Shown: positions 11,381 through 23,158, counted from the first letter of the stretch. The stretch: DNA of 64,000 nt from Cristatella mucedo (GCA_009760855.2 WPIO01000015.1:1404501-1468500); one strand, 5' to 3'. Notes: generated by a model not told the origin, from the sequence alone. Numbers and translations: made by a program.

Positions 11381-12500
11381 TTGTAGCTGAGGAGTAGCGA
11401 ACAAATGCACGATTGTGACCTCAATCCAGCGGTCCCCCATCCGATTTAGACTGCGGCGGAGCTCGTGTATACGCCGACCTAGAAAGCATCCACCTTGCCT
11501 TGATTTGAGCCGGGCTAGTCTGCGGGTCCCCAGGCCGTTTTGTTAATAGGCCGATCGGCAGGCGGATTGGTCAATGAAAAGTTTCTGGCGCTTTCAAAGA
11601 CGCGACAAATAGGACGAGCAAACAGTACGTCCCCGAGAGAAAGGCGAAAGAAAATATCCTGTTGCCCTCGGGCCACGACGGTAGCTCGGCAGCAGATCTT
11701 AATCGAAGGAAGATGTACGCACTTGAAGCTTGTCAGGCTTTCGGCACCGGCCCCAGCGAACGGTGAGGTCGGACTCACATGGTTCGGGGCGCCCGTCGCA
11801 GACGAGTTTTCGGCAGATGAAGCGAAGCAACCGGTCTTGAGACCGCAAGTGCAGCAAAACGCAATCGCTGCACAAACGGATATATCGACGCTAACGGCCG
11901 GCGCCTGCGAATGGGCCGGCGATCTCTGCGGGCCGTTATTTACTGAGTAGACGGTGGGTCTCGCGGACGGACGACGATCGCCAGCCCCGGCACACGCGAG
12001 TCGACCGAAGCCCTCCCCTACCCCCGCGATGACTGAATCCAATTAGCAAAAGCACGCGGCGGCAGCGGCGCTAACACCAGCTCCGGGCTACGAGCGGAGA
12101 AGCCTACGTAGCGGCGGCCGGCTGAGCGTGTACACGCTGCAGGCGATGTCTGCGCCGTAAGAGGCGCTGCCCTCGGCGCCGTTTGGCGCCGTTTGGCCGA
12201 GGGCAGCGCCTCACCTCGAACTGGGCAAGCGCCTTACCTTCCAGAAATCTCCCAGCTGAAGCGAATGGCCACCAGCCTACACCGAGCGACGCGGCGCAGC
12301 ACGTCACGATCGCGACCGGGCCGAAAAACTCATCTGACCGCGACGGCGATGAGCCAGCTAGGGGTCCTGGGATTAAAGCGCCGACTGGCTAGCTCAGCCA
12401 ACCAATCGCGTGTGAACTAGTCCCTCGGTGGGCGGAACAGCTGGTCGCTTTGCCCACCTACTGGCAGCCCAGCCGCACGACTTCCGGGTATCGCCTCCTG
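11380..12500. promoter_or_regulatory. CpG-rich block
   Basis: Markedly more CG dinucleotides and higher GC than the surroundings, with no repeats of the L2 or SINE type. Open frames of up to 175 codons exist on both strands, but none shows a recognisable domain. It could be a promoter or first-exon region of a gene outside the readable set. Smaller CG-rich patches lie at 16590-17250 and 57190-57480. Confidence 0.4.
12161..12212. repeat. GC-rich hairpin with a duplicated loop
   Basis: A perfect 16-bp inverted repeat, gaggcgctgccctcgg (12161-12176) and ccgagggcagcgcctc (12197-12212). The 20-base loop is exactly two copies of cgccgtttgg. It lies in the CpG-rich block. Confidence 0.95.
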
Positions 12501-13380
12501 TCTTTCATCTTTGCTGGTTAAGAAACGCACAATTAGAACCTACGTAGCAGGTCAGGCCCGGTCTCAAAGTCTGAAGTACTCCCGTACTGACATTAAGGTA
12601 CGTGTTTAAATCCAGAAATTAAAGGTTTTAATGAAGAAATTTTGGAAAATACAAATCCTAATTAGTCTGCAAGGAGAACAAAAGTTGCAAACGGGAGCCA
12701 CTCCAGGAATCCTGAAGGTAAATGCTGTAATTGAGTATCTTGTTTAAGCCTGTGCATGTCTGCACGACCATAAGTTGTCAAGAGACACGCCCCAGACGAG
12801 ATGAAACAGCAGGCTCGAAGCTGACTTCGTCTAAATACCTAAGGCAGTTGCTGGCATGCAAATGTGCAGCCGTGGCGATTACAGTGCGTTCGCGGTTTCT
12901 CACTCTAATGATGCATTTACGCTGGCATTACAAATCATATTTCTCAGAAACCGTAAGTAATAAATATCTCGGCGGTAACTATCCGGCTAATTTAACATAC
13001 TGCCGTTGCAGTGCGTCTGCATGTGTGCTAGTCTATGTCTGTGTGGTGGCGCAGTGTATCTCCGTCTGTAATTACACAAAGCCACAAGGACTAAGATGCA
13101 GGGGAGATTTCTATAGCGTCCTTAAAGCCTGAGCATCTTACGATACCCATGCGGTATTCAGCAGACTTCATCCCACATAAAAAGACAAAGCGAGAAGCGA
13201 GAACAAAAAGGACAAAAAAGACAAAGCGAGAAAGCGTCTGGTGAGTGAGAAAGAGGTGAGAAAGCGCGAAGCACGACGAAGTCACGAGAGCAGTCGAAGT
13301 CGAGAAAGTGACAGCGTCGAAATAGCAGCTCAGGATGTCTGGAAAGGACTGCCAGAGCCCGTAAAAGGTGGAATATCGTT
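12500..13380. other. No assignable gene
   Basis: AT-richer than the preceding CpG block. A small direct repeat, gacaaagcgagaa, occurs at 13184-13235. Confidence 0.45.
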
Positions 13381-13382
13381 TC

Positions 13383-14760
13383 GCAGGAATTGTGGAGTAA
13401 AAGCTATAGTTCACACTCTCCCTCTTACCGATGTGATTGCCAATCACAATATAGGCTTTCACTGCTGTGCAGATGACACTCAGTTATACCATTACATGAA
13501 TCCCTCCCAGCCCTCAAGAGCGTCGAATTCTCTCAACTTTCTTGCTACATGTATTGCTGACGTCTGCACATAGATTGCAAAAAACTCAAATTGAACGACA
13601 ATAAAACTGACTGCTTCCCTAAGCTGTCCGAGGCACCGGTCAAATGAGGTGCGTGCTTGTGGGGCCGAGATAAAGAAGACAGTAGAGTGCAATGATTTCT
13701 CCGTGATGCTTATTAGCAAGGAGAAAGCAGCTGGGAGCAGCTTTGTTATAGTAGCTCTGCGCTTCCTAGGCAGTCACAGGGAGTAAGAATATGTAGAACA
13801 GATGGAGAGTACGCTAAAAAAACAAACTACTGCACAATCGGCTGCAAGATGTCCTTATCCCAGGTGCTAATCTTGATCATTTGAAAGACAACATTAGCGA
13901 ATACTCCCTGTGGCATCTGCTTGAATTCTAGGTGTTCTGTTGCAAACTAACCTTTCTCTAGATGACCACATCAGCTCCACAGTTAAGCTTTCGTACTTTC
14001 AGCGACATACATTGCTAAAATTCGGGCTTGCTTAGACAGGGATACTAGATCCAAATTGGCTAATGTATGTGTGAGATCCCGTCTCGACTTCTGTAACTCA
14101 CTGCTTGCTGGCCTACCGGCCTGTGAAATCCGGTGCTTACAATTGGTGCAAAACTCTGCATCTGTCTATCGTGGGCGTCGCAGTTGCAACATCGGACCAA
14201 TTCTCGACGACCTGCAATGGCTTCCAATCAAGAAGCACGTTGACTTCGAAGTTTTGTCACTAACTTTTAGGTCCCTTCACTCTCGGGATCCAGCCTATAT
14301 ATCAAAACTACTCCCCATTAAGCTAGGCATAGTACCAATTGCTTTTTTTCCTCGAATTGTTTAGCTATATCTTAAACAACCTAAAATGCTTTGGAGACCA
14401 TGCCTTTAGTTCGTATGCTCCCAAAGCTTGGAACTCATTCCCAACTGACGCTACGACATCCCCTGACTTGATGATATTTAAAAAGAAGCTTAAAACGCAC
14501 CTATTTATCACGGCATTCAGTGTCCTTGGGATTCTTCCCTTGTGTGCTTATTCGTGCTGACACTGTGCATGCTAACCACTCCCCATATTTTACATATCGA
14601 CACTGCGCATGTCACCTCTAACCATTTTATGCTTGTTGACATTGCGCATTCTACCACTAATCATCTGAGCATGCTTCCTGTACAGCATACAAAGTACCTC
14701 AAAAGAGATCAAAGTCTCTGGGGGCGATATACAAATGTGGCATTGTTATTACTATTGCAT
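13383..14760 (+). mobile_element. L2-A LINE, interrupted copy
   Basis: Positions 13383-13625 hold the RT part with a mutated C-A-D-D box, DPSQPS-like sequence and a KLNDDKTD motif. Positions 13626-13910 are unrelated sequence in place of part of the gene. Positions 13915-14700 continue with NLGV, RLDFCNSLLAGLPAC, DLQWLP, APKAWNSFPT and the 3' UTR, ending in a hairpin and ATT-rich tail at 14742-14760. Stops and frameshifts are present. Confidence 0.8.
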
Positions 14761-15972
14761 ACAGAGTATTGATGTGAATGGACAAAGATCATCCGAGGAA
14801 CCTCTGAAATATGGGGTACCTCAGGGCATCGTGCTTGGTCCGGTTCTTTTTACGGTTTACACTCTCCCTCTTGCCGATGTGATTGCCAAGCACAATCTAG
14901 GCTTTCACTTCCATTCGGATGACACTCAGTAGTACCTTTGCTTTGATCCCGCCAAGCCTTCGAGCACCTCAAATTCTTTCAACTCCCTTGCTGCATCTAT
15001 TGATGGCATCCGCACATAAATGGTAGCAAATTTTCAGTCATGGGCAAAACAAGTGTGATTCAACAATTTGAAAGGCTAATGTTCAAAATAGGTTCAGCCA
15101 GCATATCTCCTGTCGAATCTGTACGAAATCTATGTGCTATGTTTCAAAGGGACCTTTCGTTGGACGACCACATCGGCTTCACAATCAAGTCTGCCTACTT
15201 TCAGCTACATAACATTGCTAAAATTCCAGCTTGTTTAGACTGGCACACCACATCTAATTTGGTCAGTGCATTTATGTATCCCGTCTTGATTTCTGTAATT
15301 CACTGCTTGCTGGTCTGCCGGCTTTGTGCAATCGGATGCTTACAGCTGGTGAAAAACTCTGCAGCTAGGCTTGTCTGTCGTGAGAGTCGCAGTTGCCACA
15401 CCACACCACTTCTCGCCGACCTGCACTGGCTCCCAGTCAAGCAAAGCATCGACTTCAAAGTTTTGTCGTTCACTTTTAGGTCTCTTCTTTCTTTGACTCC
15501 AGCCTACCTATCAGATTTACTCCCACACCAGGCCAAGCATCGTACCACCCGCTTTTCCTAAACTAACTGTTTACCTATACCTCGTACAAACCTCAAATCC
15601 TTTGGAGATCGTGCATTTAGTTAGTATTCTCCCAAATCCTGGAACTCGCGACCGATTTGCGTTAGGACTTCCCCTGACTTGACCACATTTCAAAAGAAAT
15701 TAAAAACGCACCTATTTAGGACAGCATTTAGTTGGTCCGTGTGATTCAACCTTTATGTGCTTATGCGTGCTGACACTATGTTGCATACTGCCACTAACCA
15801 TACTTGCATGCTGACCCTGTGCATGTCACCCCTAACCACGTTTGTTATTTTTTATGTTGAGCACGATACCACTCACCATGCGATCACGTTTCTTGTGCAG
15901 CAAATGTAAACTGCCTAGAAAGATATTGAGTTCTCTGAGAGCGCTTTATCAAGTGTGTTATTGTTATTCTTA
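14761..15972 (+). mobile_element. L2-A LINE, 5'-truncated, directly behind the previous copy
   Basis: Begins at SIDVNGQRSSEEPLKYGVPQG and carries a mutated RT box (FHSDDTQ), NLCAMFQRDLSLDDH, a stretch related to RLQLVQNSAARLV, DLHWLPV and the 3' UTR with the terminal hairpin and tail at about 15935-15972. Its start abuts the tail of the preceding copy, giving a head-to-tail pair. Confidence 0.85.
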
Positions 15973-15974
15973 CA

Positions 15975-17430
15975 TGAAAATTGTGCGGGTCTTGCAGCCA
16001 AGATGAAAAGTCTGGCTTTGCCTCTGAGCACCTTTGTATTTACGCAGGTCGTGGATAGGATACGCCCTAGCGCCCACTCATATTTTGACTTTTAATTTGG
16101 CAGATCGAAGGCATTTGGTTTTCAATAGGGACATTTGGAAGGGAGCTGGCCATAGGGTTGTACTTGCCGTTTTGAACCCAAGCACGCCTGCTGCAGCGGA
16201 AGGTGTCACTTGCCAATCGGAAAATCTACCAAGCGTACCTATGGCGAACGGTGCATCGACTTCGTAGGGCTGGCCATCGGCGGACGTACAAAAACAAAGT
16301 CGAAGCTTAGAGCCAGGCAGCGAGTCAGTCCCAAATAAGGAGCCGCGGGCGGGTGCTGCAGAGGGACATAAAGGCACCATTGAGCGCCCGAAGTCCTACT
16401 ATTGAATTGCAACGAAAAGGGTGTAATTGAAAACGTGCTCTTACTGAGATCAGCAGCTTTACGGCTTGGAAAATAAACATGGCCGACGACAATATTTTCT
16501 AAAGTTTACTTTAGAGCAGCGCTCCTAATTGAATACTCGCGCACCATTACTGCAGGACATTATCTTTCCTGGAGGGGATCTAACTAGCCGCTATTGGTGA
16601 AGCGCTCCGCTCTGGAATATAAGCAGGCGGCAGGCGCGCCCTTGACCGACACTTGACACCCGCTCCGACGACGTCGAGAGCCGTAGCGTGGCTAGCTCTA
16701 TAGCCTCCGTTCGGCTCAGCACTGCTTGATAGGTACTGCTTATAGGTACTCAACCATATTTACTCAGGGGGAAACCGAACGGATCCATAGTTGCCCTGTC
16801 GCCTCCAGAAGAGGTCCGCGTAACCCATGATTCTCTAAGCGGGCTGAACCTTTTTAAGTGGACTGAGCAGCGCAGCATCTCGAATCACGCGTATATTGGG
16901 CGCCCTTCCGCCGGACTAGAGGAGGCCACGGCGTGCGAGCCTTACCTGCTACCCCTACCACACGTGATTCGCGTGCCCATACGGCCATTTCCGGACGTTC
17001 TAATTTTTGCGGTCGTGTAAAGTAGCTGCAACCTAAGGCGGGTTTTCGCCGTTGTGATGTCGTAGACAAGCGACATGCCGACCATTTTTGACAAAAGTGG
17101 TTTTGCGACGTGCCTTTTCGTGCTGGCGTGTTTCGTACATCGAGCTGCTCTGTCACTGCGCTCGGCTGACAAGCCAGACATAACTGGCTGACCCTGGCTG
17201 GAAAGTGTATAGGTCTCGATACGAAGGTGGGTGCCTTGAGCCACCTTATTTTTTATAAGTGAGCCTGTGGACTCGCTTCCCTGAGTCGTAGTAGAAATAC
17301 AATACTGTACATAAATGTACGCATTTTTTAACTATTGGTATACTGTGTTTTTGTCATCGTATAATGTGGATAGTGTTTGAGGGCGAAGCAAATGATATCC
17401 AAATGACTGACCCTTGAAGCGGCCACGTGG
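15975..17430. other. No assignable gene; partly CG-rich
   Basis: Frames of about 100 codons without recognisable domains. A TATA-like tataagcagg occurs at about 16618 in a CG-rich setting, but no transcript can be supported. Confidence 0.4.
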
Positions 17431-17615
17431 TTAGTAATAATAATAAGAAGAAGAATACATTTAATATAGCACCCTCAGAGAATCCAGTCTCTTGCTAGGC
17501 ACTTTACAGTTGCTGCAAAGGAAGCATGATCGAATGGTTAGTGAAGCATGCTCAATAAATCACAAGAATAATATGATTAAGGTGACATCGCTCATGAGCG
17601 AAAACATCATCCCCA
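17431..17615 (-). mobile_element. L2-A 3' end fragment
   Basis: TAA-rich tail, then the complementary hairpin (caccctcagagaatccagtct ... ctaggcactttaca) and about 120 bases of 3' UTR. There is no coding part. Confidence 0.75.
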
Positions 17616-17639
17616 AGAAAGATTCCAGCGAGTTCGAGT

Positions 17640-17800
17640 GGCTGACCTTGTGATTTGTTTATTGCACTTCCTGGTTTGACCAAGGGTAAGGCGCTCGCCT
17701 TGATCGACCGAGGGCTTGAGCCCAGGGGCAAGTTTAAAGAGTCTGAGTATAGACCAAGTTCTTTTAAGGCGCTATGCAAATCTGTTTTAAGATGCTAAAG
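17640..17800 (+). mobile_element. SINE-1 copy
   Basis: A box (tggtttgaccaagggtaagg), B box region (gagggcttgagcccagggg) and the 3' end related to agaccaagttcttttaaggc, gctatgcaaatctg. The spacer between boxes is shortened. Confidence 0.7.
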
Positions 17801-18459
17801 AAATGGTCAATTATTACAACTACAGCACCTCGCGCCCTTTAGTATTGTCAATTTGTGCTAAAATAAGCAATAAATAGCCAGTGATAAGCCAACGATTTAC
17901 CATTACGTCAATCAAGATATGCATATGGGAAATTGTCGCTTTAGCCGCTTGAATGGGAAGTCGCCGTCCTTAGGGGCGAGAGCGATGCACAGGATAAGGA
18001 TAACGTTGTCGTCGAATTGGCCACCAATTACGGAGGTTCCAAAACACGGCCGCGATACACATAGCGGACTATGAGCCTTGTACCGTTGCAGAGCCCCTTA
18101 CCAGGGTTTAGATTGCGAAACAACATACACGACTTCTGTTTTCCTGTGCACCTCATGCCTCGCTCATGCGACGCTTGACAATACGGCACTATTCCTGCTT
18201 CCAATCATCATCGGCCGCCTGCTGCGATTTGAAGGCAGAACACGCAAACACCGAGGACAAATGATCGAGTTCGAGTCCCATTCTTGTGTCCGCATCAGTG
18301 AACGCTGACTAGTCAAATAGAGCACTAAAAACATAACAAACGAAGTCTCCTACACGTGGCCGTAACTTATAGGCAATATGCCGCTGGTGGCACCCAGGGC
18401 TCTGTTTACTACCAAATTAATAGTGTAAAGAAGACCATAGAAGTGGTAATATTAAATGT

Positions 18460-18605
18460 GTAACGATAAGTCTTTTGTACAGCATCCAAAGAGAACTTAA
18501 TCTCTAGTTGTCGCTTTACAACTCGCTGCAAGAGAAGCAATAACCAATAGATTATGAAAAACAAGGCGTCCAGCTTTGGCAAGCAAGTACAAACACCATG
18601 CAAAA
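18460..18605 (-). mobile_element. Older L2-type 3' tail
   Basis: Holds agagaacttaatctctag and a tttacaactcgctgcaa block, resembling but not matching L2-A. It is cut off where the L2-A element at 18607 starts. Confidence 0.5.
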
Positions 18606-18606
18606 G

Positions 18607-20637
18607 ATAATAATAATAATAATAATATTGCACTTGATAAAGCGCCCTCAGAGAACTTAATCTCTTTCTAGGCGCTTTACATTTGCTGCAAAGTGATATG
18701 CAATTGAATAGTAAGTAAAATCATGCTTGAAAAACAAACAAAATGAATAATATGGTTAGGGGTGACATGCACAGGGTCAGCATGCAAATGTGGTTAGTGG
18801 CAGCATGCACAGTATCAGCACGCATAAGCACATAAAGGACGAATCACAGGGACCCACTAAATGCTGTCCTAAATAGGTGTGTTTTTAAGTTTCTTTTTAA
18901 TTGGGTCAGATCAGGGGATGTTCTGACGCAGGTCGGGAGGGAGTTCCAGGCTTTGGGAGCATACGAGCTAAATGCACGGTCTCCAAAGGATTTAAGATTT
19001 GTACGAGGTATTTCCAGACTGTTGGATTCCGAAAAGCGGGTGGTACGATACTTGGCCTGATTGGGGAGTATATCTGAAAGATAGGCTGGAGCCATAGAAT
19101 GAAGAGACCTAAAAGTGAGCGACAAAACCTTGAAGTCAATCCTTTGCCTCACTGGTAGCCAGTGCAGGTCGGCGAGAAGTGGAGTAATGTGGCAACTGCG
19201 ACGCTCACGACAGACAAGCCTAGCTGCAGAGTTTTGCACCAGCTGCAATCGCCTGATCGCACATGCTGGTAGGTCAGTGAGCAGTGAGTTGCAGAAGTCG
19301 ATACGGGATGTCACGAATGCATGGACCAACTTAGATGTGGTATCCTTATCTAAACAAGCCCTAATTTTAGCAATGTTATGAAGCTGAAAATAGGCAGATT
19401 TGACTGTGGAGCTGATGTGGTCGTCTAATGAGAGGTCGCTTTGGAATATGACACCTAGATTTCGAGCTGATTCAACTGGAGATATGCTGGCGGAGCCAAT
19501 TTTGAGAGTCAGCCTTTCCAATTTCTGAATCACACTGGGTTTGCCCATAACTAGTAAGTTAGTTTTATCATCGTTTAGTTTTAAAAAATTTGCTGCCATC
19601 CATGTGCGGATGTCATCAATGCATGCAGCAAGTGGGTTTAGAGAATTTGAGGTGCTCGAAGGCTGGGAGGGATCAAAGCACAGGTACAACTGAGTGTCAT
19701 CCGCATAGAAGTGAAAGCCTAGATTGTGCTTGGCAATCACATCAGCAAGGGGGAGAGTATAAACGGTGAAAAGGACCGGACCTAGCACAGAGCCCTGAGG
19801 TACTCCATATTTCAAAGGTACTTCAGATGATCTTTGTCCATTCACGTCAATGCTCTGGAGTCTCCCACTGAGATAGGACCTGAACCACTGCAGAGCAGTG
19901 CCAGTGATGCCCATGCGAGATGAGAGGCGCTCTAGAAGTACTTTGTGATCGATGGTATCAAAAGCTGCCGAAAGATTGAGCAAAACAAGAAGAGACACTC
20001 TACCCATATCTGCGTTCCTGAGTAGGTCGTTGTATACCCGAAGCAATGCTGATTCTGTGGAGTGATTAGCTCTAAAGCCAGACTGGAACGTACTAGCAAG
20101 GTTTGAAGTTTCAATATATGAGTTCAGCTGGTCTGCCACGACCCGTTCCAGTGTCTTTGATAGGAACGGTAGAAGGGAGACTGGGCGGTAGTTGCTTAAG
20201 TTCTCTTGGTCTAGTGTAGCTTTCTTGAGAAGTGGCCTGACTACAGCTTTTTTGAAAGGTGCTGGGACCTGACCTGAGGCTAATGACATATTAATGATGT
20301 TGGTTATGCATGGCAGCAGCAGATCAATGCAACGTAGGAGCAGGACAGTGGGAATAGGGTCCAGTGGACTTGCTGTCTTCTTTGATTGAGATACGAACTT
20401 TAGGACTAGATCACTAGTGACCTGCTTAAATGCAGACATTGAGGTGCAGCCAGGAACCGAGGAACAGCATTCTAGTGGGAAGGTTGTCATCGCAGGGATG
20501 GATTCCCTGATCTTGTCTATCTTCTGCACAAAGAATCGAGAGAAGCGATCGGCTAGATCATCACAGGGATCATCAGGTAATTTGCTAACCTGGGAACGGT
20601 TGAGGAGATGGTTATTGTCGACATCAGCATTGACTGG
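18607..20637 (-). mobile_element. L2-A LINE, best-preserved copy (5'-truncated)
   Basis: A CR1/L2-clade non-LTR retrotransposon. It runs on the minus strand from a truncated 5' end at about 20637 to a 3' UTR, a terminal hairpin and an (ATT)n tail at 18607-18627. About 597 codons of the RT frame are open without a stop. The endonuclease domain is missing by truncation. No target-site duplication could be matched. The 3' end is inserted next to an older L2 tail (18470-18605). Confidence 0.93.
18844..20529 (-). CDS. L2-A reverse transcriptase (non-LTR)
   Basis: A 561-codon frame from the first ATG; open codons continue upstream to 20637, so this ATG is probably internal. RT landmarks in order: KKAVVRPLLKK (93-103), NYRPVSLLPF (113-122), LSAAFDTID (motif A, 186-194), GVPQGSVLGP (motif B, 242-251), FYADD (motif C catalytic, 274-278) and [12 protein letters not shown] (motif D, 315-326). 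The C-terminal connection follows with DFCNSLL, RLQLVQNSAARLV and LHWLPV, and the frame ends at TAFSGSL. It copies LINE RNA at the target by target-primed reverse transcription (family knowledge). All catalytic residues are present, but the copy lacks the endonuclease and promoter and so is not autonomous. It can serve as the local reference for the other L2-A copies. Confidence 0.92.
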   Translation of the reverse strand: MQKIDKIRESIPAMTTFPLECCSSVPGCTSMSAFKQVTSDLVLKFVSQSKKTASPLDPIPTVLLLRCIDLLLPCITNIINMSLASGQVPAPFKKAVVRPLLKKATLDQENLSNYRPVSLLPFLSKTLERVVADQLNSYIETSNLASTFQSGFRANHSTESALLRVYNDLLRNADMGRVSLLVLLNLSAAFDTIDHKVLLERLSSRMGITGTALQWFRSYLSGRLQSIDVNGQRSSEVPLKYGVPQGSVLGPVLFTVYTLPLADVIAKHNLGFHFYADDTQLYLCFDPSQPSSTSNSLNPLAACIDDIRTWMAANFLKLNDDKTNLLVMGKPSVIQKLERLTLKIGSASISPVESARNLGVIFQSDLSLDDHISSTVKSAYFQLHNIAKIRACLDKDTTSKLVHAFVTSRIDFCNSLLTDLPACAIRRLQLVQNSAARLVCRERRSCHITPLLADLHWLPVRQRIDFKVLSLTFRSLHSMAPAYLSDILPNQAKYRTTRFSESNSLEIPRTNLKSFGDRAFSSYAPKAWNSLPTCVRTSPDLTQLKRNLKTHLFRTAFSGSL

Positions 20638-20639
20638 TT

Positions 20640-21280
20640 AGTTGGACCCCGGTTAGTATAACTCAATTAATAATGAACAAGTAGGCAAAGCACACAGAAA
20701 AATAGACAGTGTTCACCAGGGTGCTATAAAAAAAAGCATGTCACGGCTACCCTTAGTAAGGACGTGAACATATGTATCACGCGCAATTACATAAATTGAA
20801 TCAAGACAGGAGATGTCAGTCGATGGTAAGTTTCGAACTCTGAGATCATAGTAACTGAAGGTCTCCGATGGATTGTAAGCTGTCAAGGGGCAATTAAGGA
20901 GCAATCGACCGTAGTCACAAGAAGTTAAGAGTTCGATAGAAGGCCTGAAGTGAAACGAATTCAGACATGTAGGCCGGAGCAAGAGAAGGAATGCACCTGT
21001 AGGTGAGTGACAATTTATTTAAAGTCGGTAAACTACATTCAAAAACGTGGTATGCGGCGGCCATGTCCTGGCAGAACTAGATCGCAAACTTGGCATTCGT
21101 AACCGCGATAGTCTCAGCCGACTCGCGACAAATACGGGCGACGCCTCAAACCTGGTAACACGGCTAGCGAATTGTGGGTACTGAACCAACGCACGCAGGT
21201 AACAACGCCGACAGTAGCAGGAACACGGCAGTGACGAAGAGAGCCCCACCTTAACATAATAAGCCCATATTCATAAACTA
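20640..21280. other. No gene seen
   Basis: Unique-looking sequence between two L2-A copies. It is CG-rich at 21060-21200. Confidence 0.45.
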
Positions 21281-21284
21281 ACGC

Positions 21285-22405
21285 TCAAAGTTGGTTCTTC
21301 CAGCATATCTACAGTTGAATCTGCAGGAAATCTAGGTGTTTGTTTCAAAGTGACCTTTCATTAGACGGCCGCATCAGCTCCCCATTCAAGTCTACAAAAG
21401 CATCACAGCATCTAGTTGGTCCTTGCGGTTAATCCTGTGTGTGCTTATGCGTGCTGAAACTGTGCATGCTGCCACTAATCTTATTTGCATGCTGACCCTG
21501 CTCATATCATCTCTAACCATGTTTTGCTTGTTGCTCATTGAACATGCTACCACTAGCCATTCAATCATCCTTCCTTTGCAGCAAATGTAAAGTGGCTAGT
21601 AAGAGATTGAGTTCTCTGAGGGTGCTATAACAACTGTATTATTATTATTAAATCTGCCTACTTTCAGTTACATAGCATTGCCAAAATTTGGGCTTGCTTA
21701 GGCAGAGATGCTACATCAAATTGGCCAATTCATTTGAGACATCCCGTCTCGACTTCTGTAACTCACTGCTTGCTGATCTACCGGCCCGTGAAAACGGTGC
21801 TTACAGTTGGTGCAAAACTCTGCAGCTAGGCTTGTCTGTCGAGAGCGTCGCAGTTGCCACATCATACCACTTCTCGCCGATCTGAACTGGCTCCAAATCA
21901 AGCATCTTATTGACTTTAAAGTTCTGTCACTAACTTATAGGTCCCTTCATTTATTTTGGCTCCAGCCTACCTATCTGATCTACTCCCCCATCAGGCTAAG
22001 TATAACATCATCCGATTTTCTAGCTCTAATCCTTTAGCTACACCTCGAACGAACTTCAAATCCTTTGAAGACCGTATCTTTAGTTCGTATTCTCGCAAAG
22101 CCTGGAACTCACTCTCCACTGATGTTACAAAATCACCCGACAGCATTTTAAAAGCTGTTTCTCACAGCATTTGGTGGGTCCTTGGGATTTGTCCGTTGTG
22201 TCCGTATGCGTGTTGACACTGTGCATGTTGCCACTAACCATGCTTACATGTTGACATTATGTATCTCATGTCTTCCCATGCTATGGTTGTTGAGATTGGA
22301 CGTTAAACACCATCTGCTTGGTCACGTTTCTTTTTCAACAAGTGCAAAGTGCCTTGAAAGAGATTAAGTTCTCTGGGGCACAAATACAAATTATTAATAC
22401 TATAT
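21285..22405 (+). mobile_element. L2-A LINE, outer copy split by a second L2-A
   Basis: Positions 21285-21398 carry the ISTVES, NLGV and SLDD region up to tcaagtct. Positions 21646-22405 resume with aatctgcctactttcag and continue through DFCNSLLADLPA, AARLVCRERRSCH, APAYLSDLLPHQAKY and the 3' UTR to a tail at about 22385-22420. Several indels break the frame. Confidence 0.85.
21399..21645 (+). mobile_element. L2-A 3' end inserted inside another L2-A
   Basis: A 247-bp 5'-truncated copy: AFSWS-like C-terminal codons, 3' UTR, hairpin and ATTATTATTA tail. The host sequence reads aagtct before it and aaatct after it, a likely 6-bp target duplication with one change. Confidence 0.8.
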
Positions 22406-22711
22406 ATTATTTATTATTATTAAGGTGCGGGCGCTCTAGGTTGCTGCTGCGGTTCAGCTGCTGTCGGCATGGCTGCAGCATTAGTGCATGAGTGCGCATT
22501 AATACTGCGCCTACGAGTCGCTAGCCTCAAAATCAAAGGCGCAGGGTTTTCGTCGCGTATCGGTAAGGACAAGTTCAGTTAAGAGCACTGCGTGCTGTGG
22601 CCATGTGCTGTCCAGATGCGAAAGTAGCTACACCCCATTTGCAATTAGCTAGTCGCTGAAAAAATGGCGAGCACATTTTGGAAATGGTGGGGTGCTGGGC
22701 TGGCCGCGTAC

Positions 22712-22805
22712 TGGTAGTAATAACATAAAAATAATGAATTTATATGGCGCTCTCAAGAGAGCTTAATCTCTGTCTAGACACTTTGCATGTGCTGCAACCG
22801 CTGTC
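22712..22805 (-). mobile_element. L2-type 3' tail fragment
   Basis: Shows ggcgctctcaagagagcttaa then tctctgtctagacactttgc in tail-first orientation. It faces a plus-strand tail at 23070, making an inverted arrangement around about 270 bp. Confidence 0.65.
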
Positions 22806-23067
22806 TACCGATCACTTATCACTTGTACTTGTACTTGCTTTGAAATGACAAAACATGCTAGGAGCACACCGATTACAGCAACCCCCAGCGCTAACGGCAA
22901 TCGCGACGACATTTGCTGGGCGAAAGCTGCGATTGCACAGCCAGCCACAGCCAAAAGGCCGCGGAGGGCAGAGGCCGACGTGCTCGCAATTGCTTTCAGT
23001 CTTCGCAAAGGTAGTACGAACAGCGCCCATCAACAAAGGCGCTCTACGACAATGCAGGGTTGAACGA

Positions 23068-23158
23068 GCGGTGCTTCATTTGCAGCAAATGTAAAGTACC
23101 TAGAAAGAGATTTGAGTTCACCGAGGGTGCTACATAAAATGTATTATTATTATAACGA
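23068..23158 (+). mobile_element. L2-A 3' tail fragment
   Basis: Shows ttgcagcaaatgtaaagtac, agaaagagatttgagttcac, a cgagggtgct hairpin arm and an ATTATTATTAT tail. Only the last ~90 bases of the element are present. Confidence 0.75.

Noticed and set aside
11515-12042. 175-codon minus frame in the CpG-rich block
   Set aside because: CG-rich sequence yields long frames by chance and the opposite strand is also open for 136 codons; no family recognised. Kept only as a CpG-rich region.
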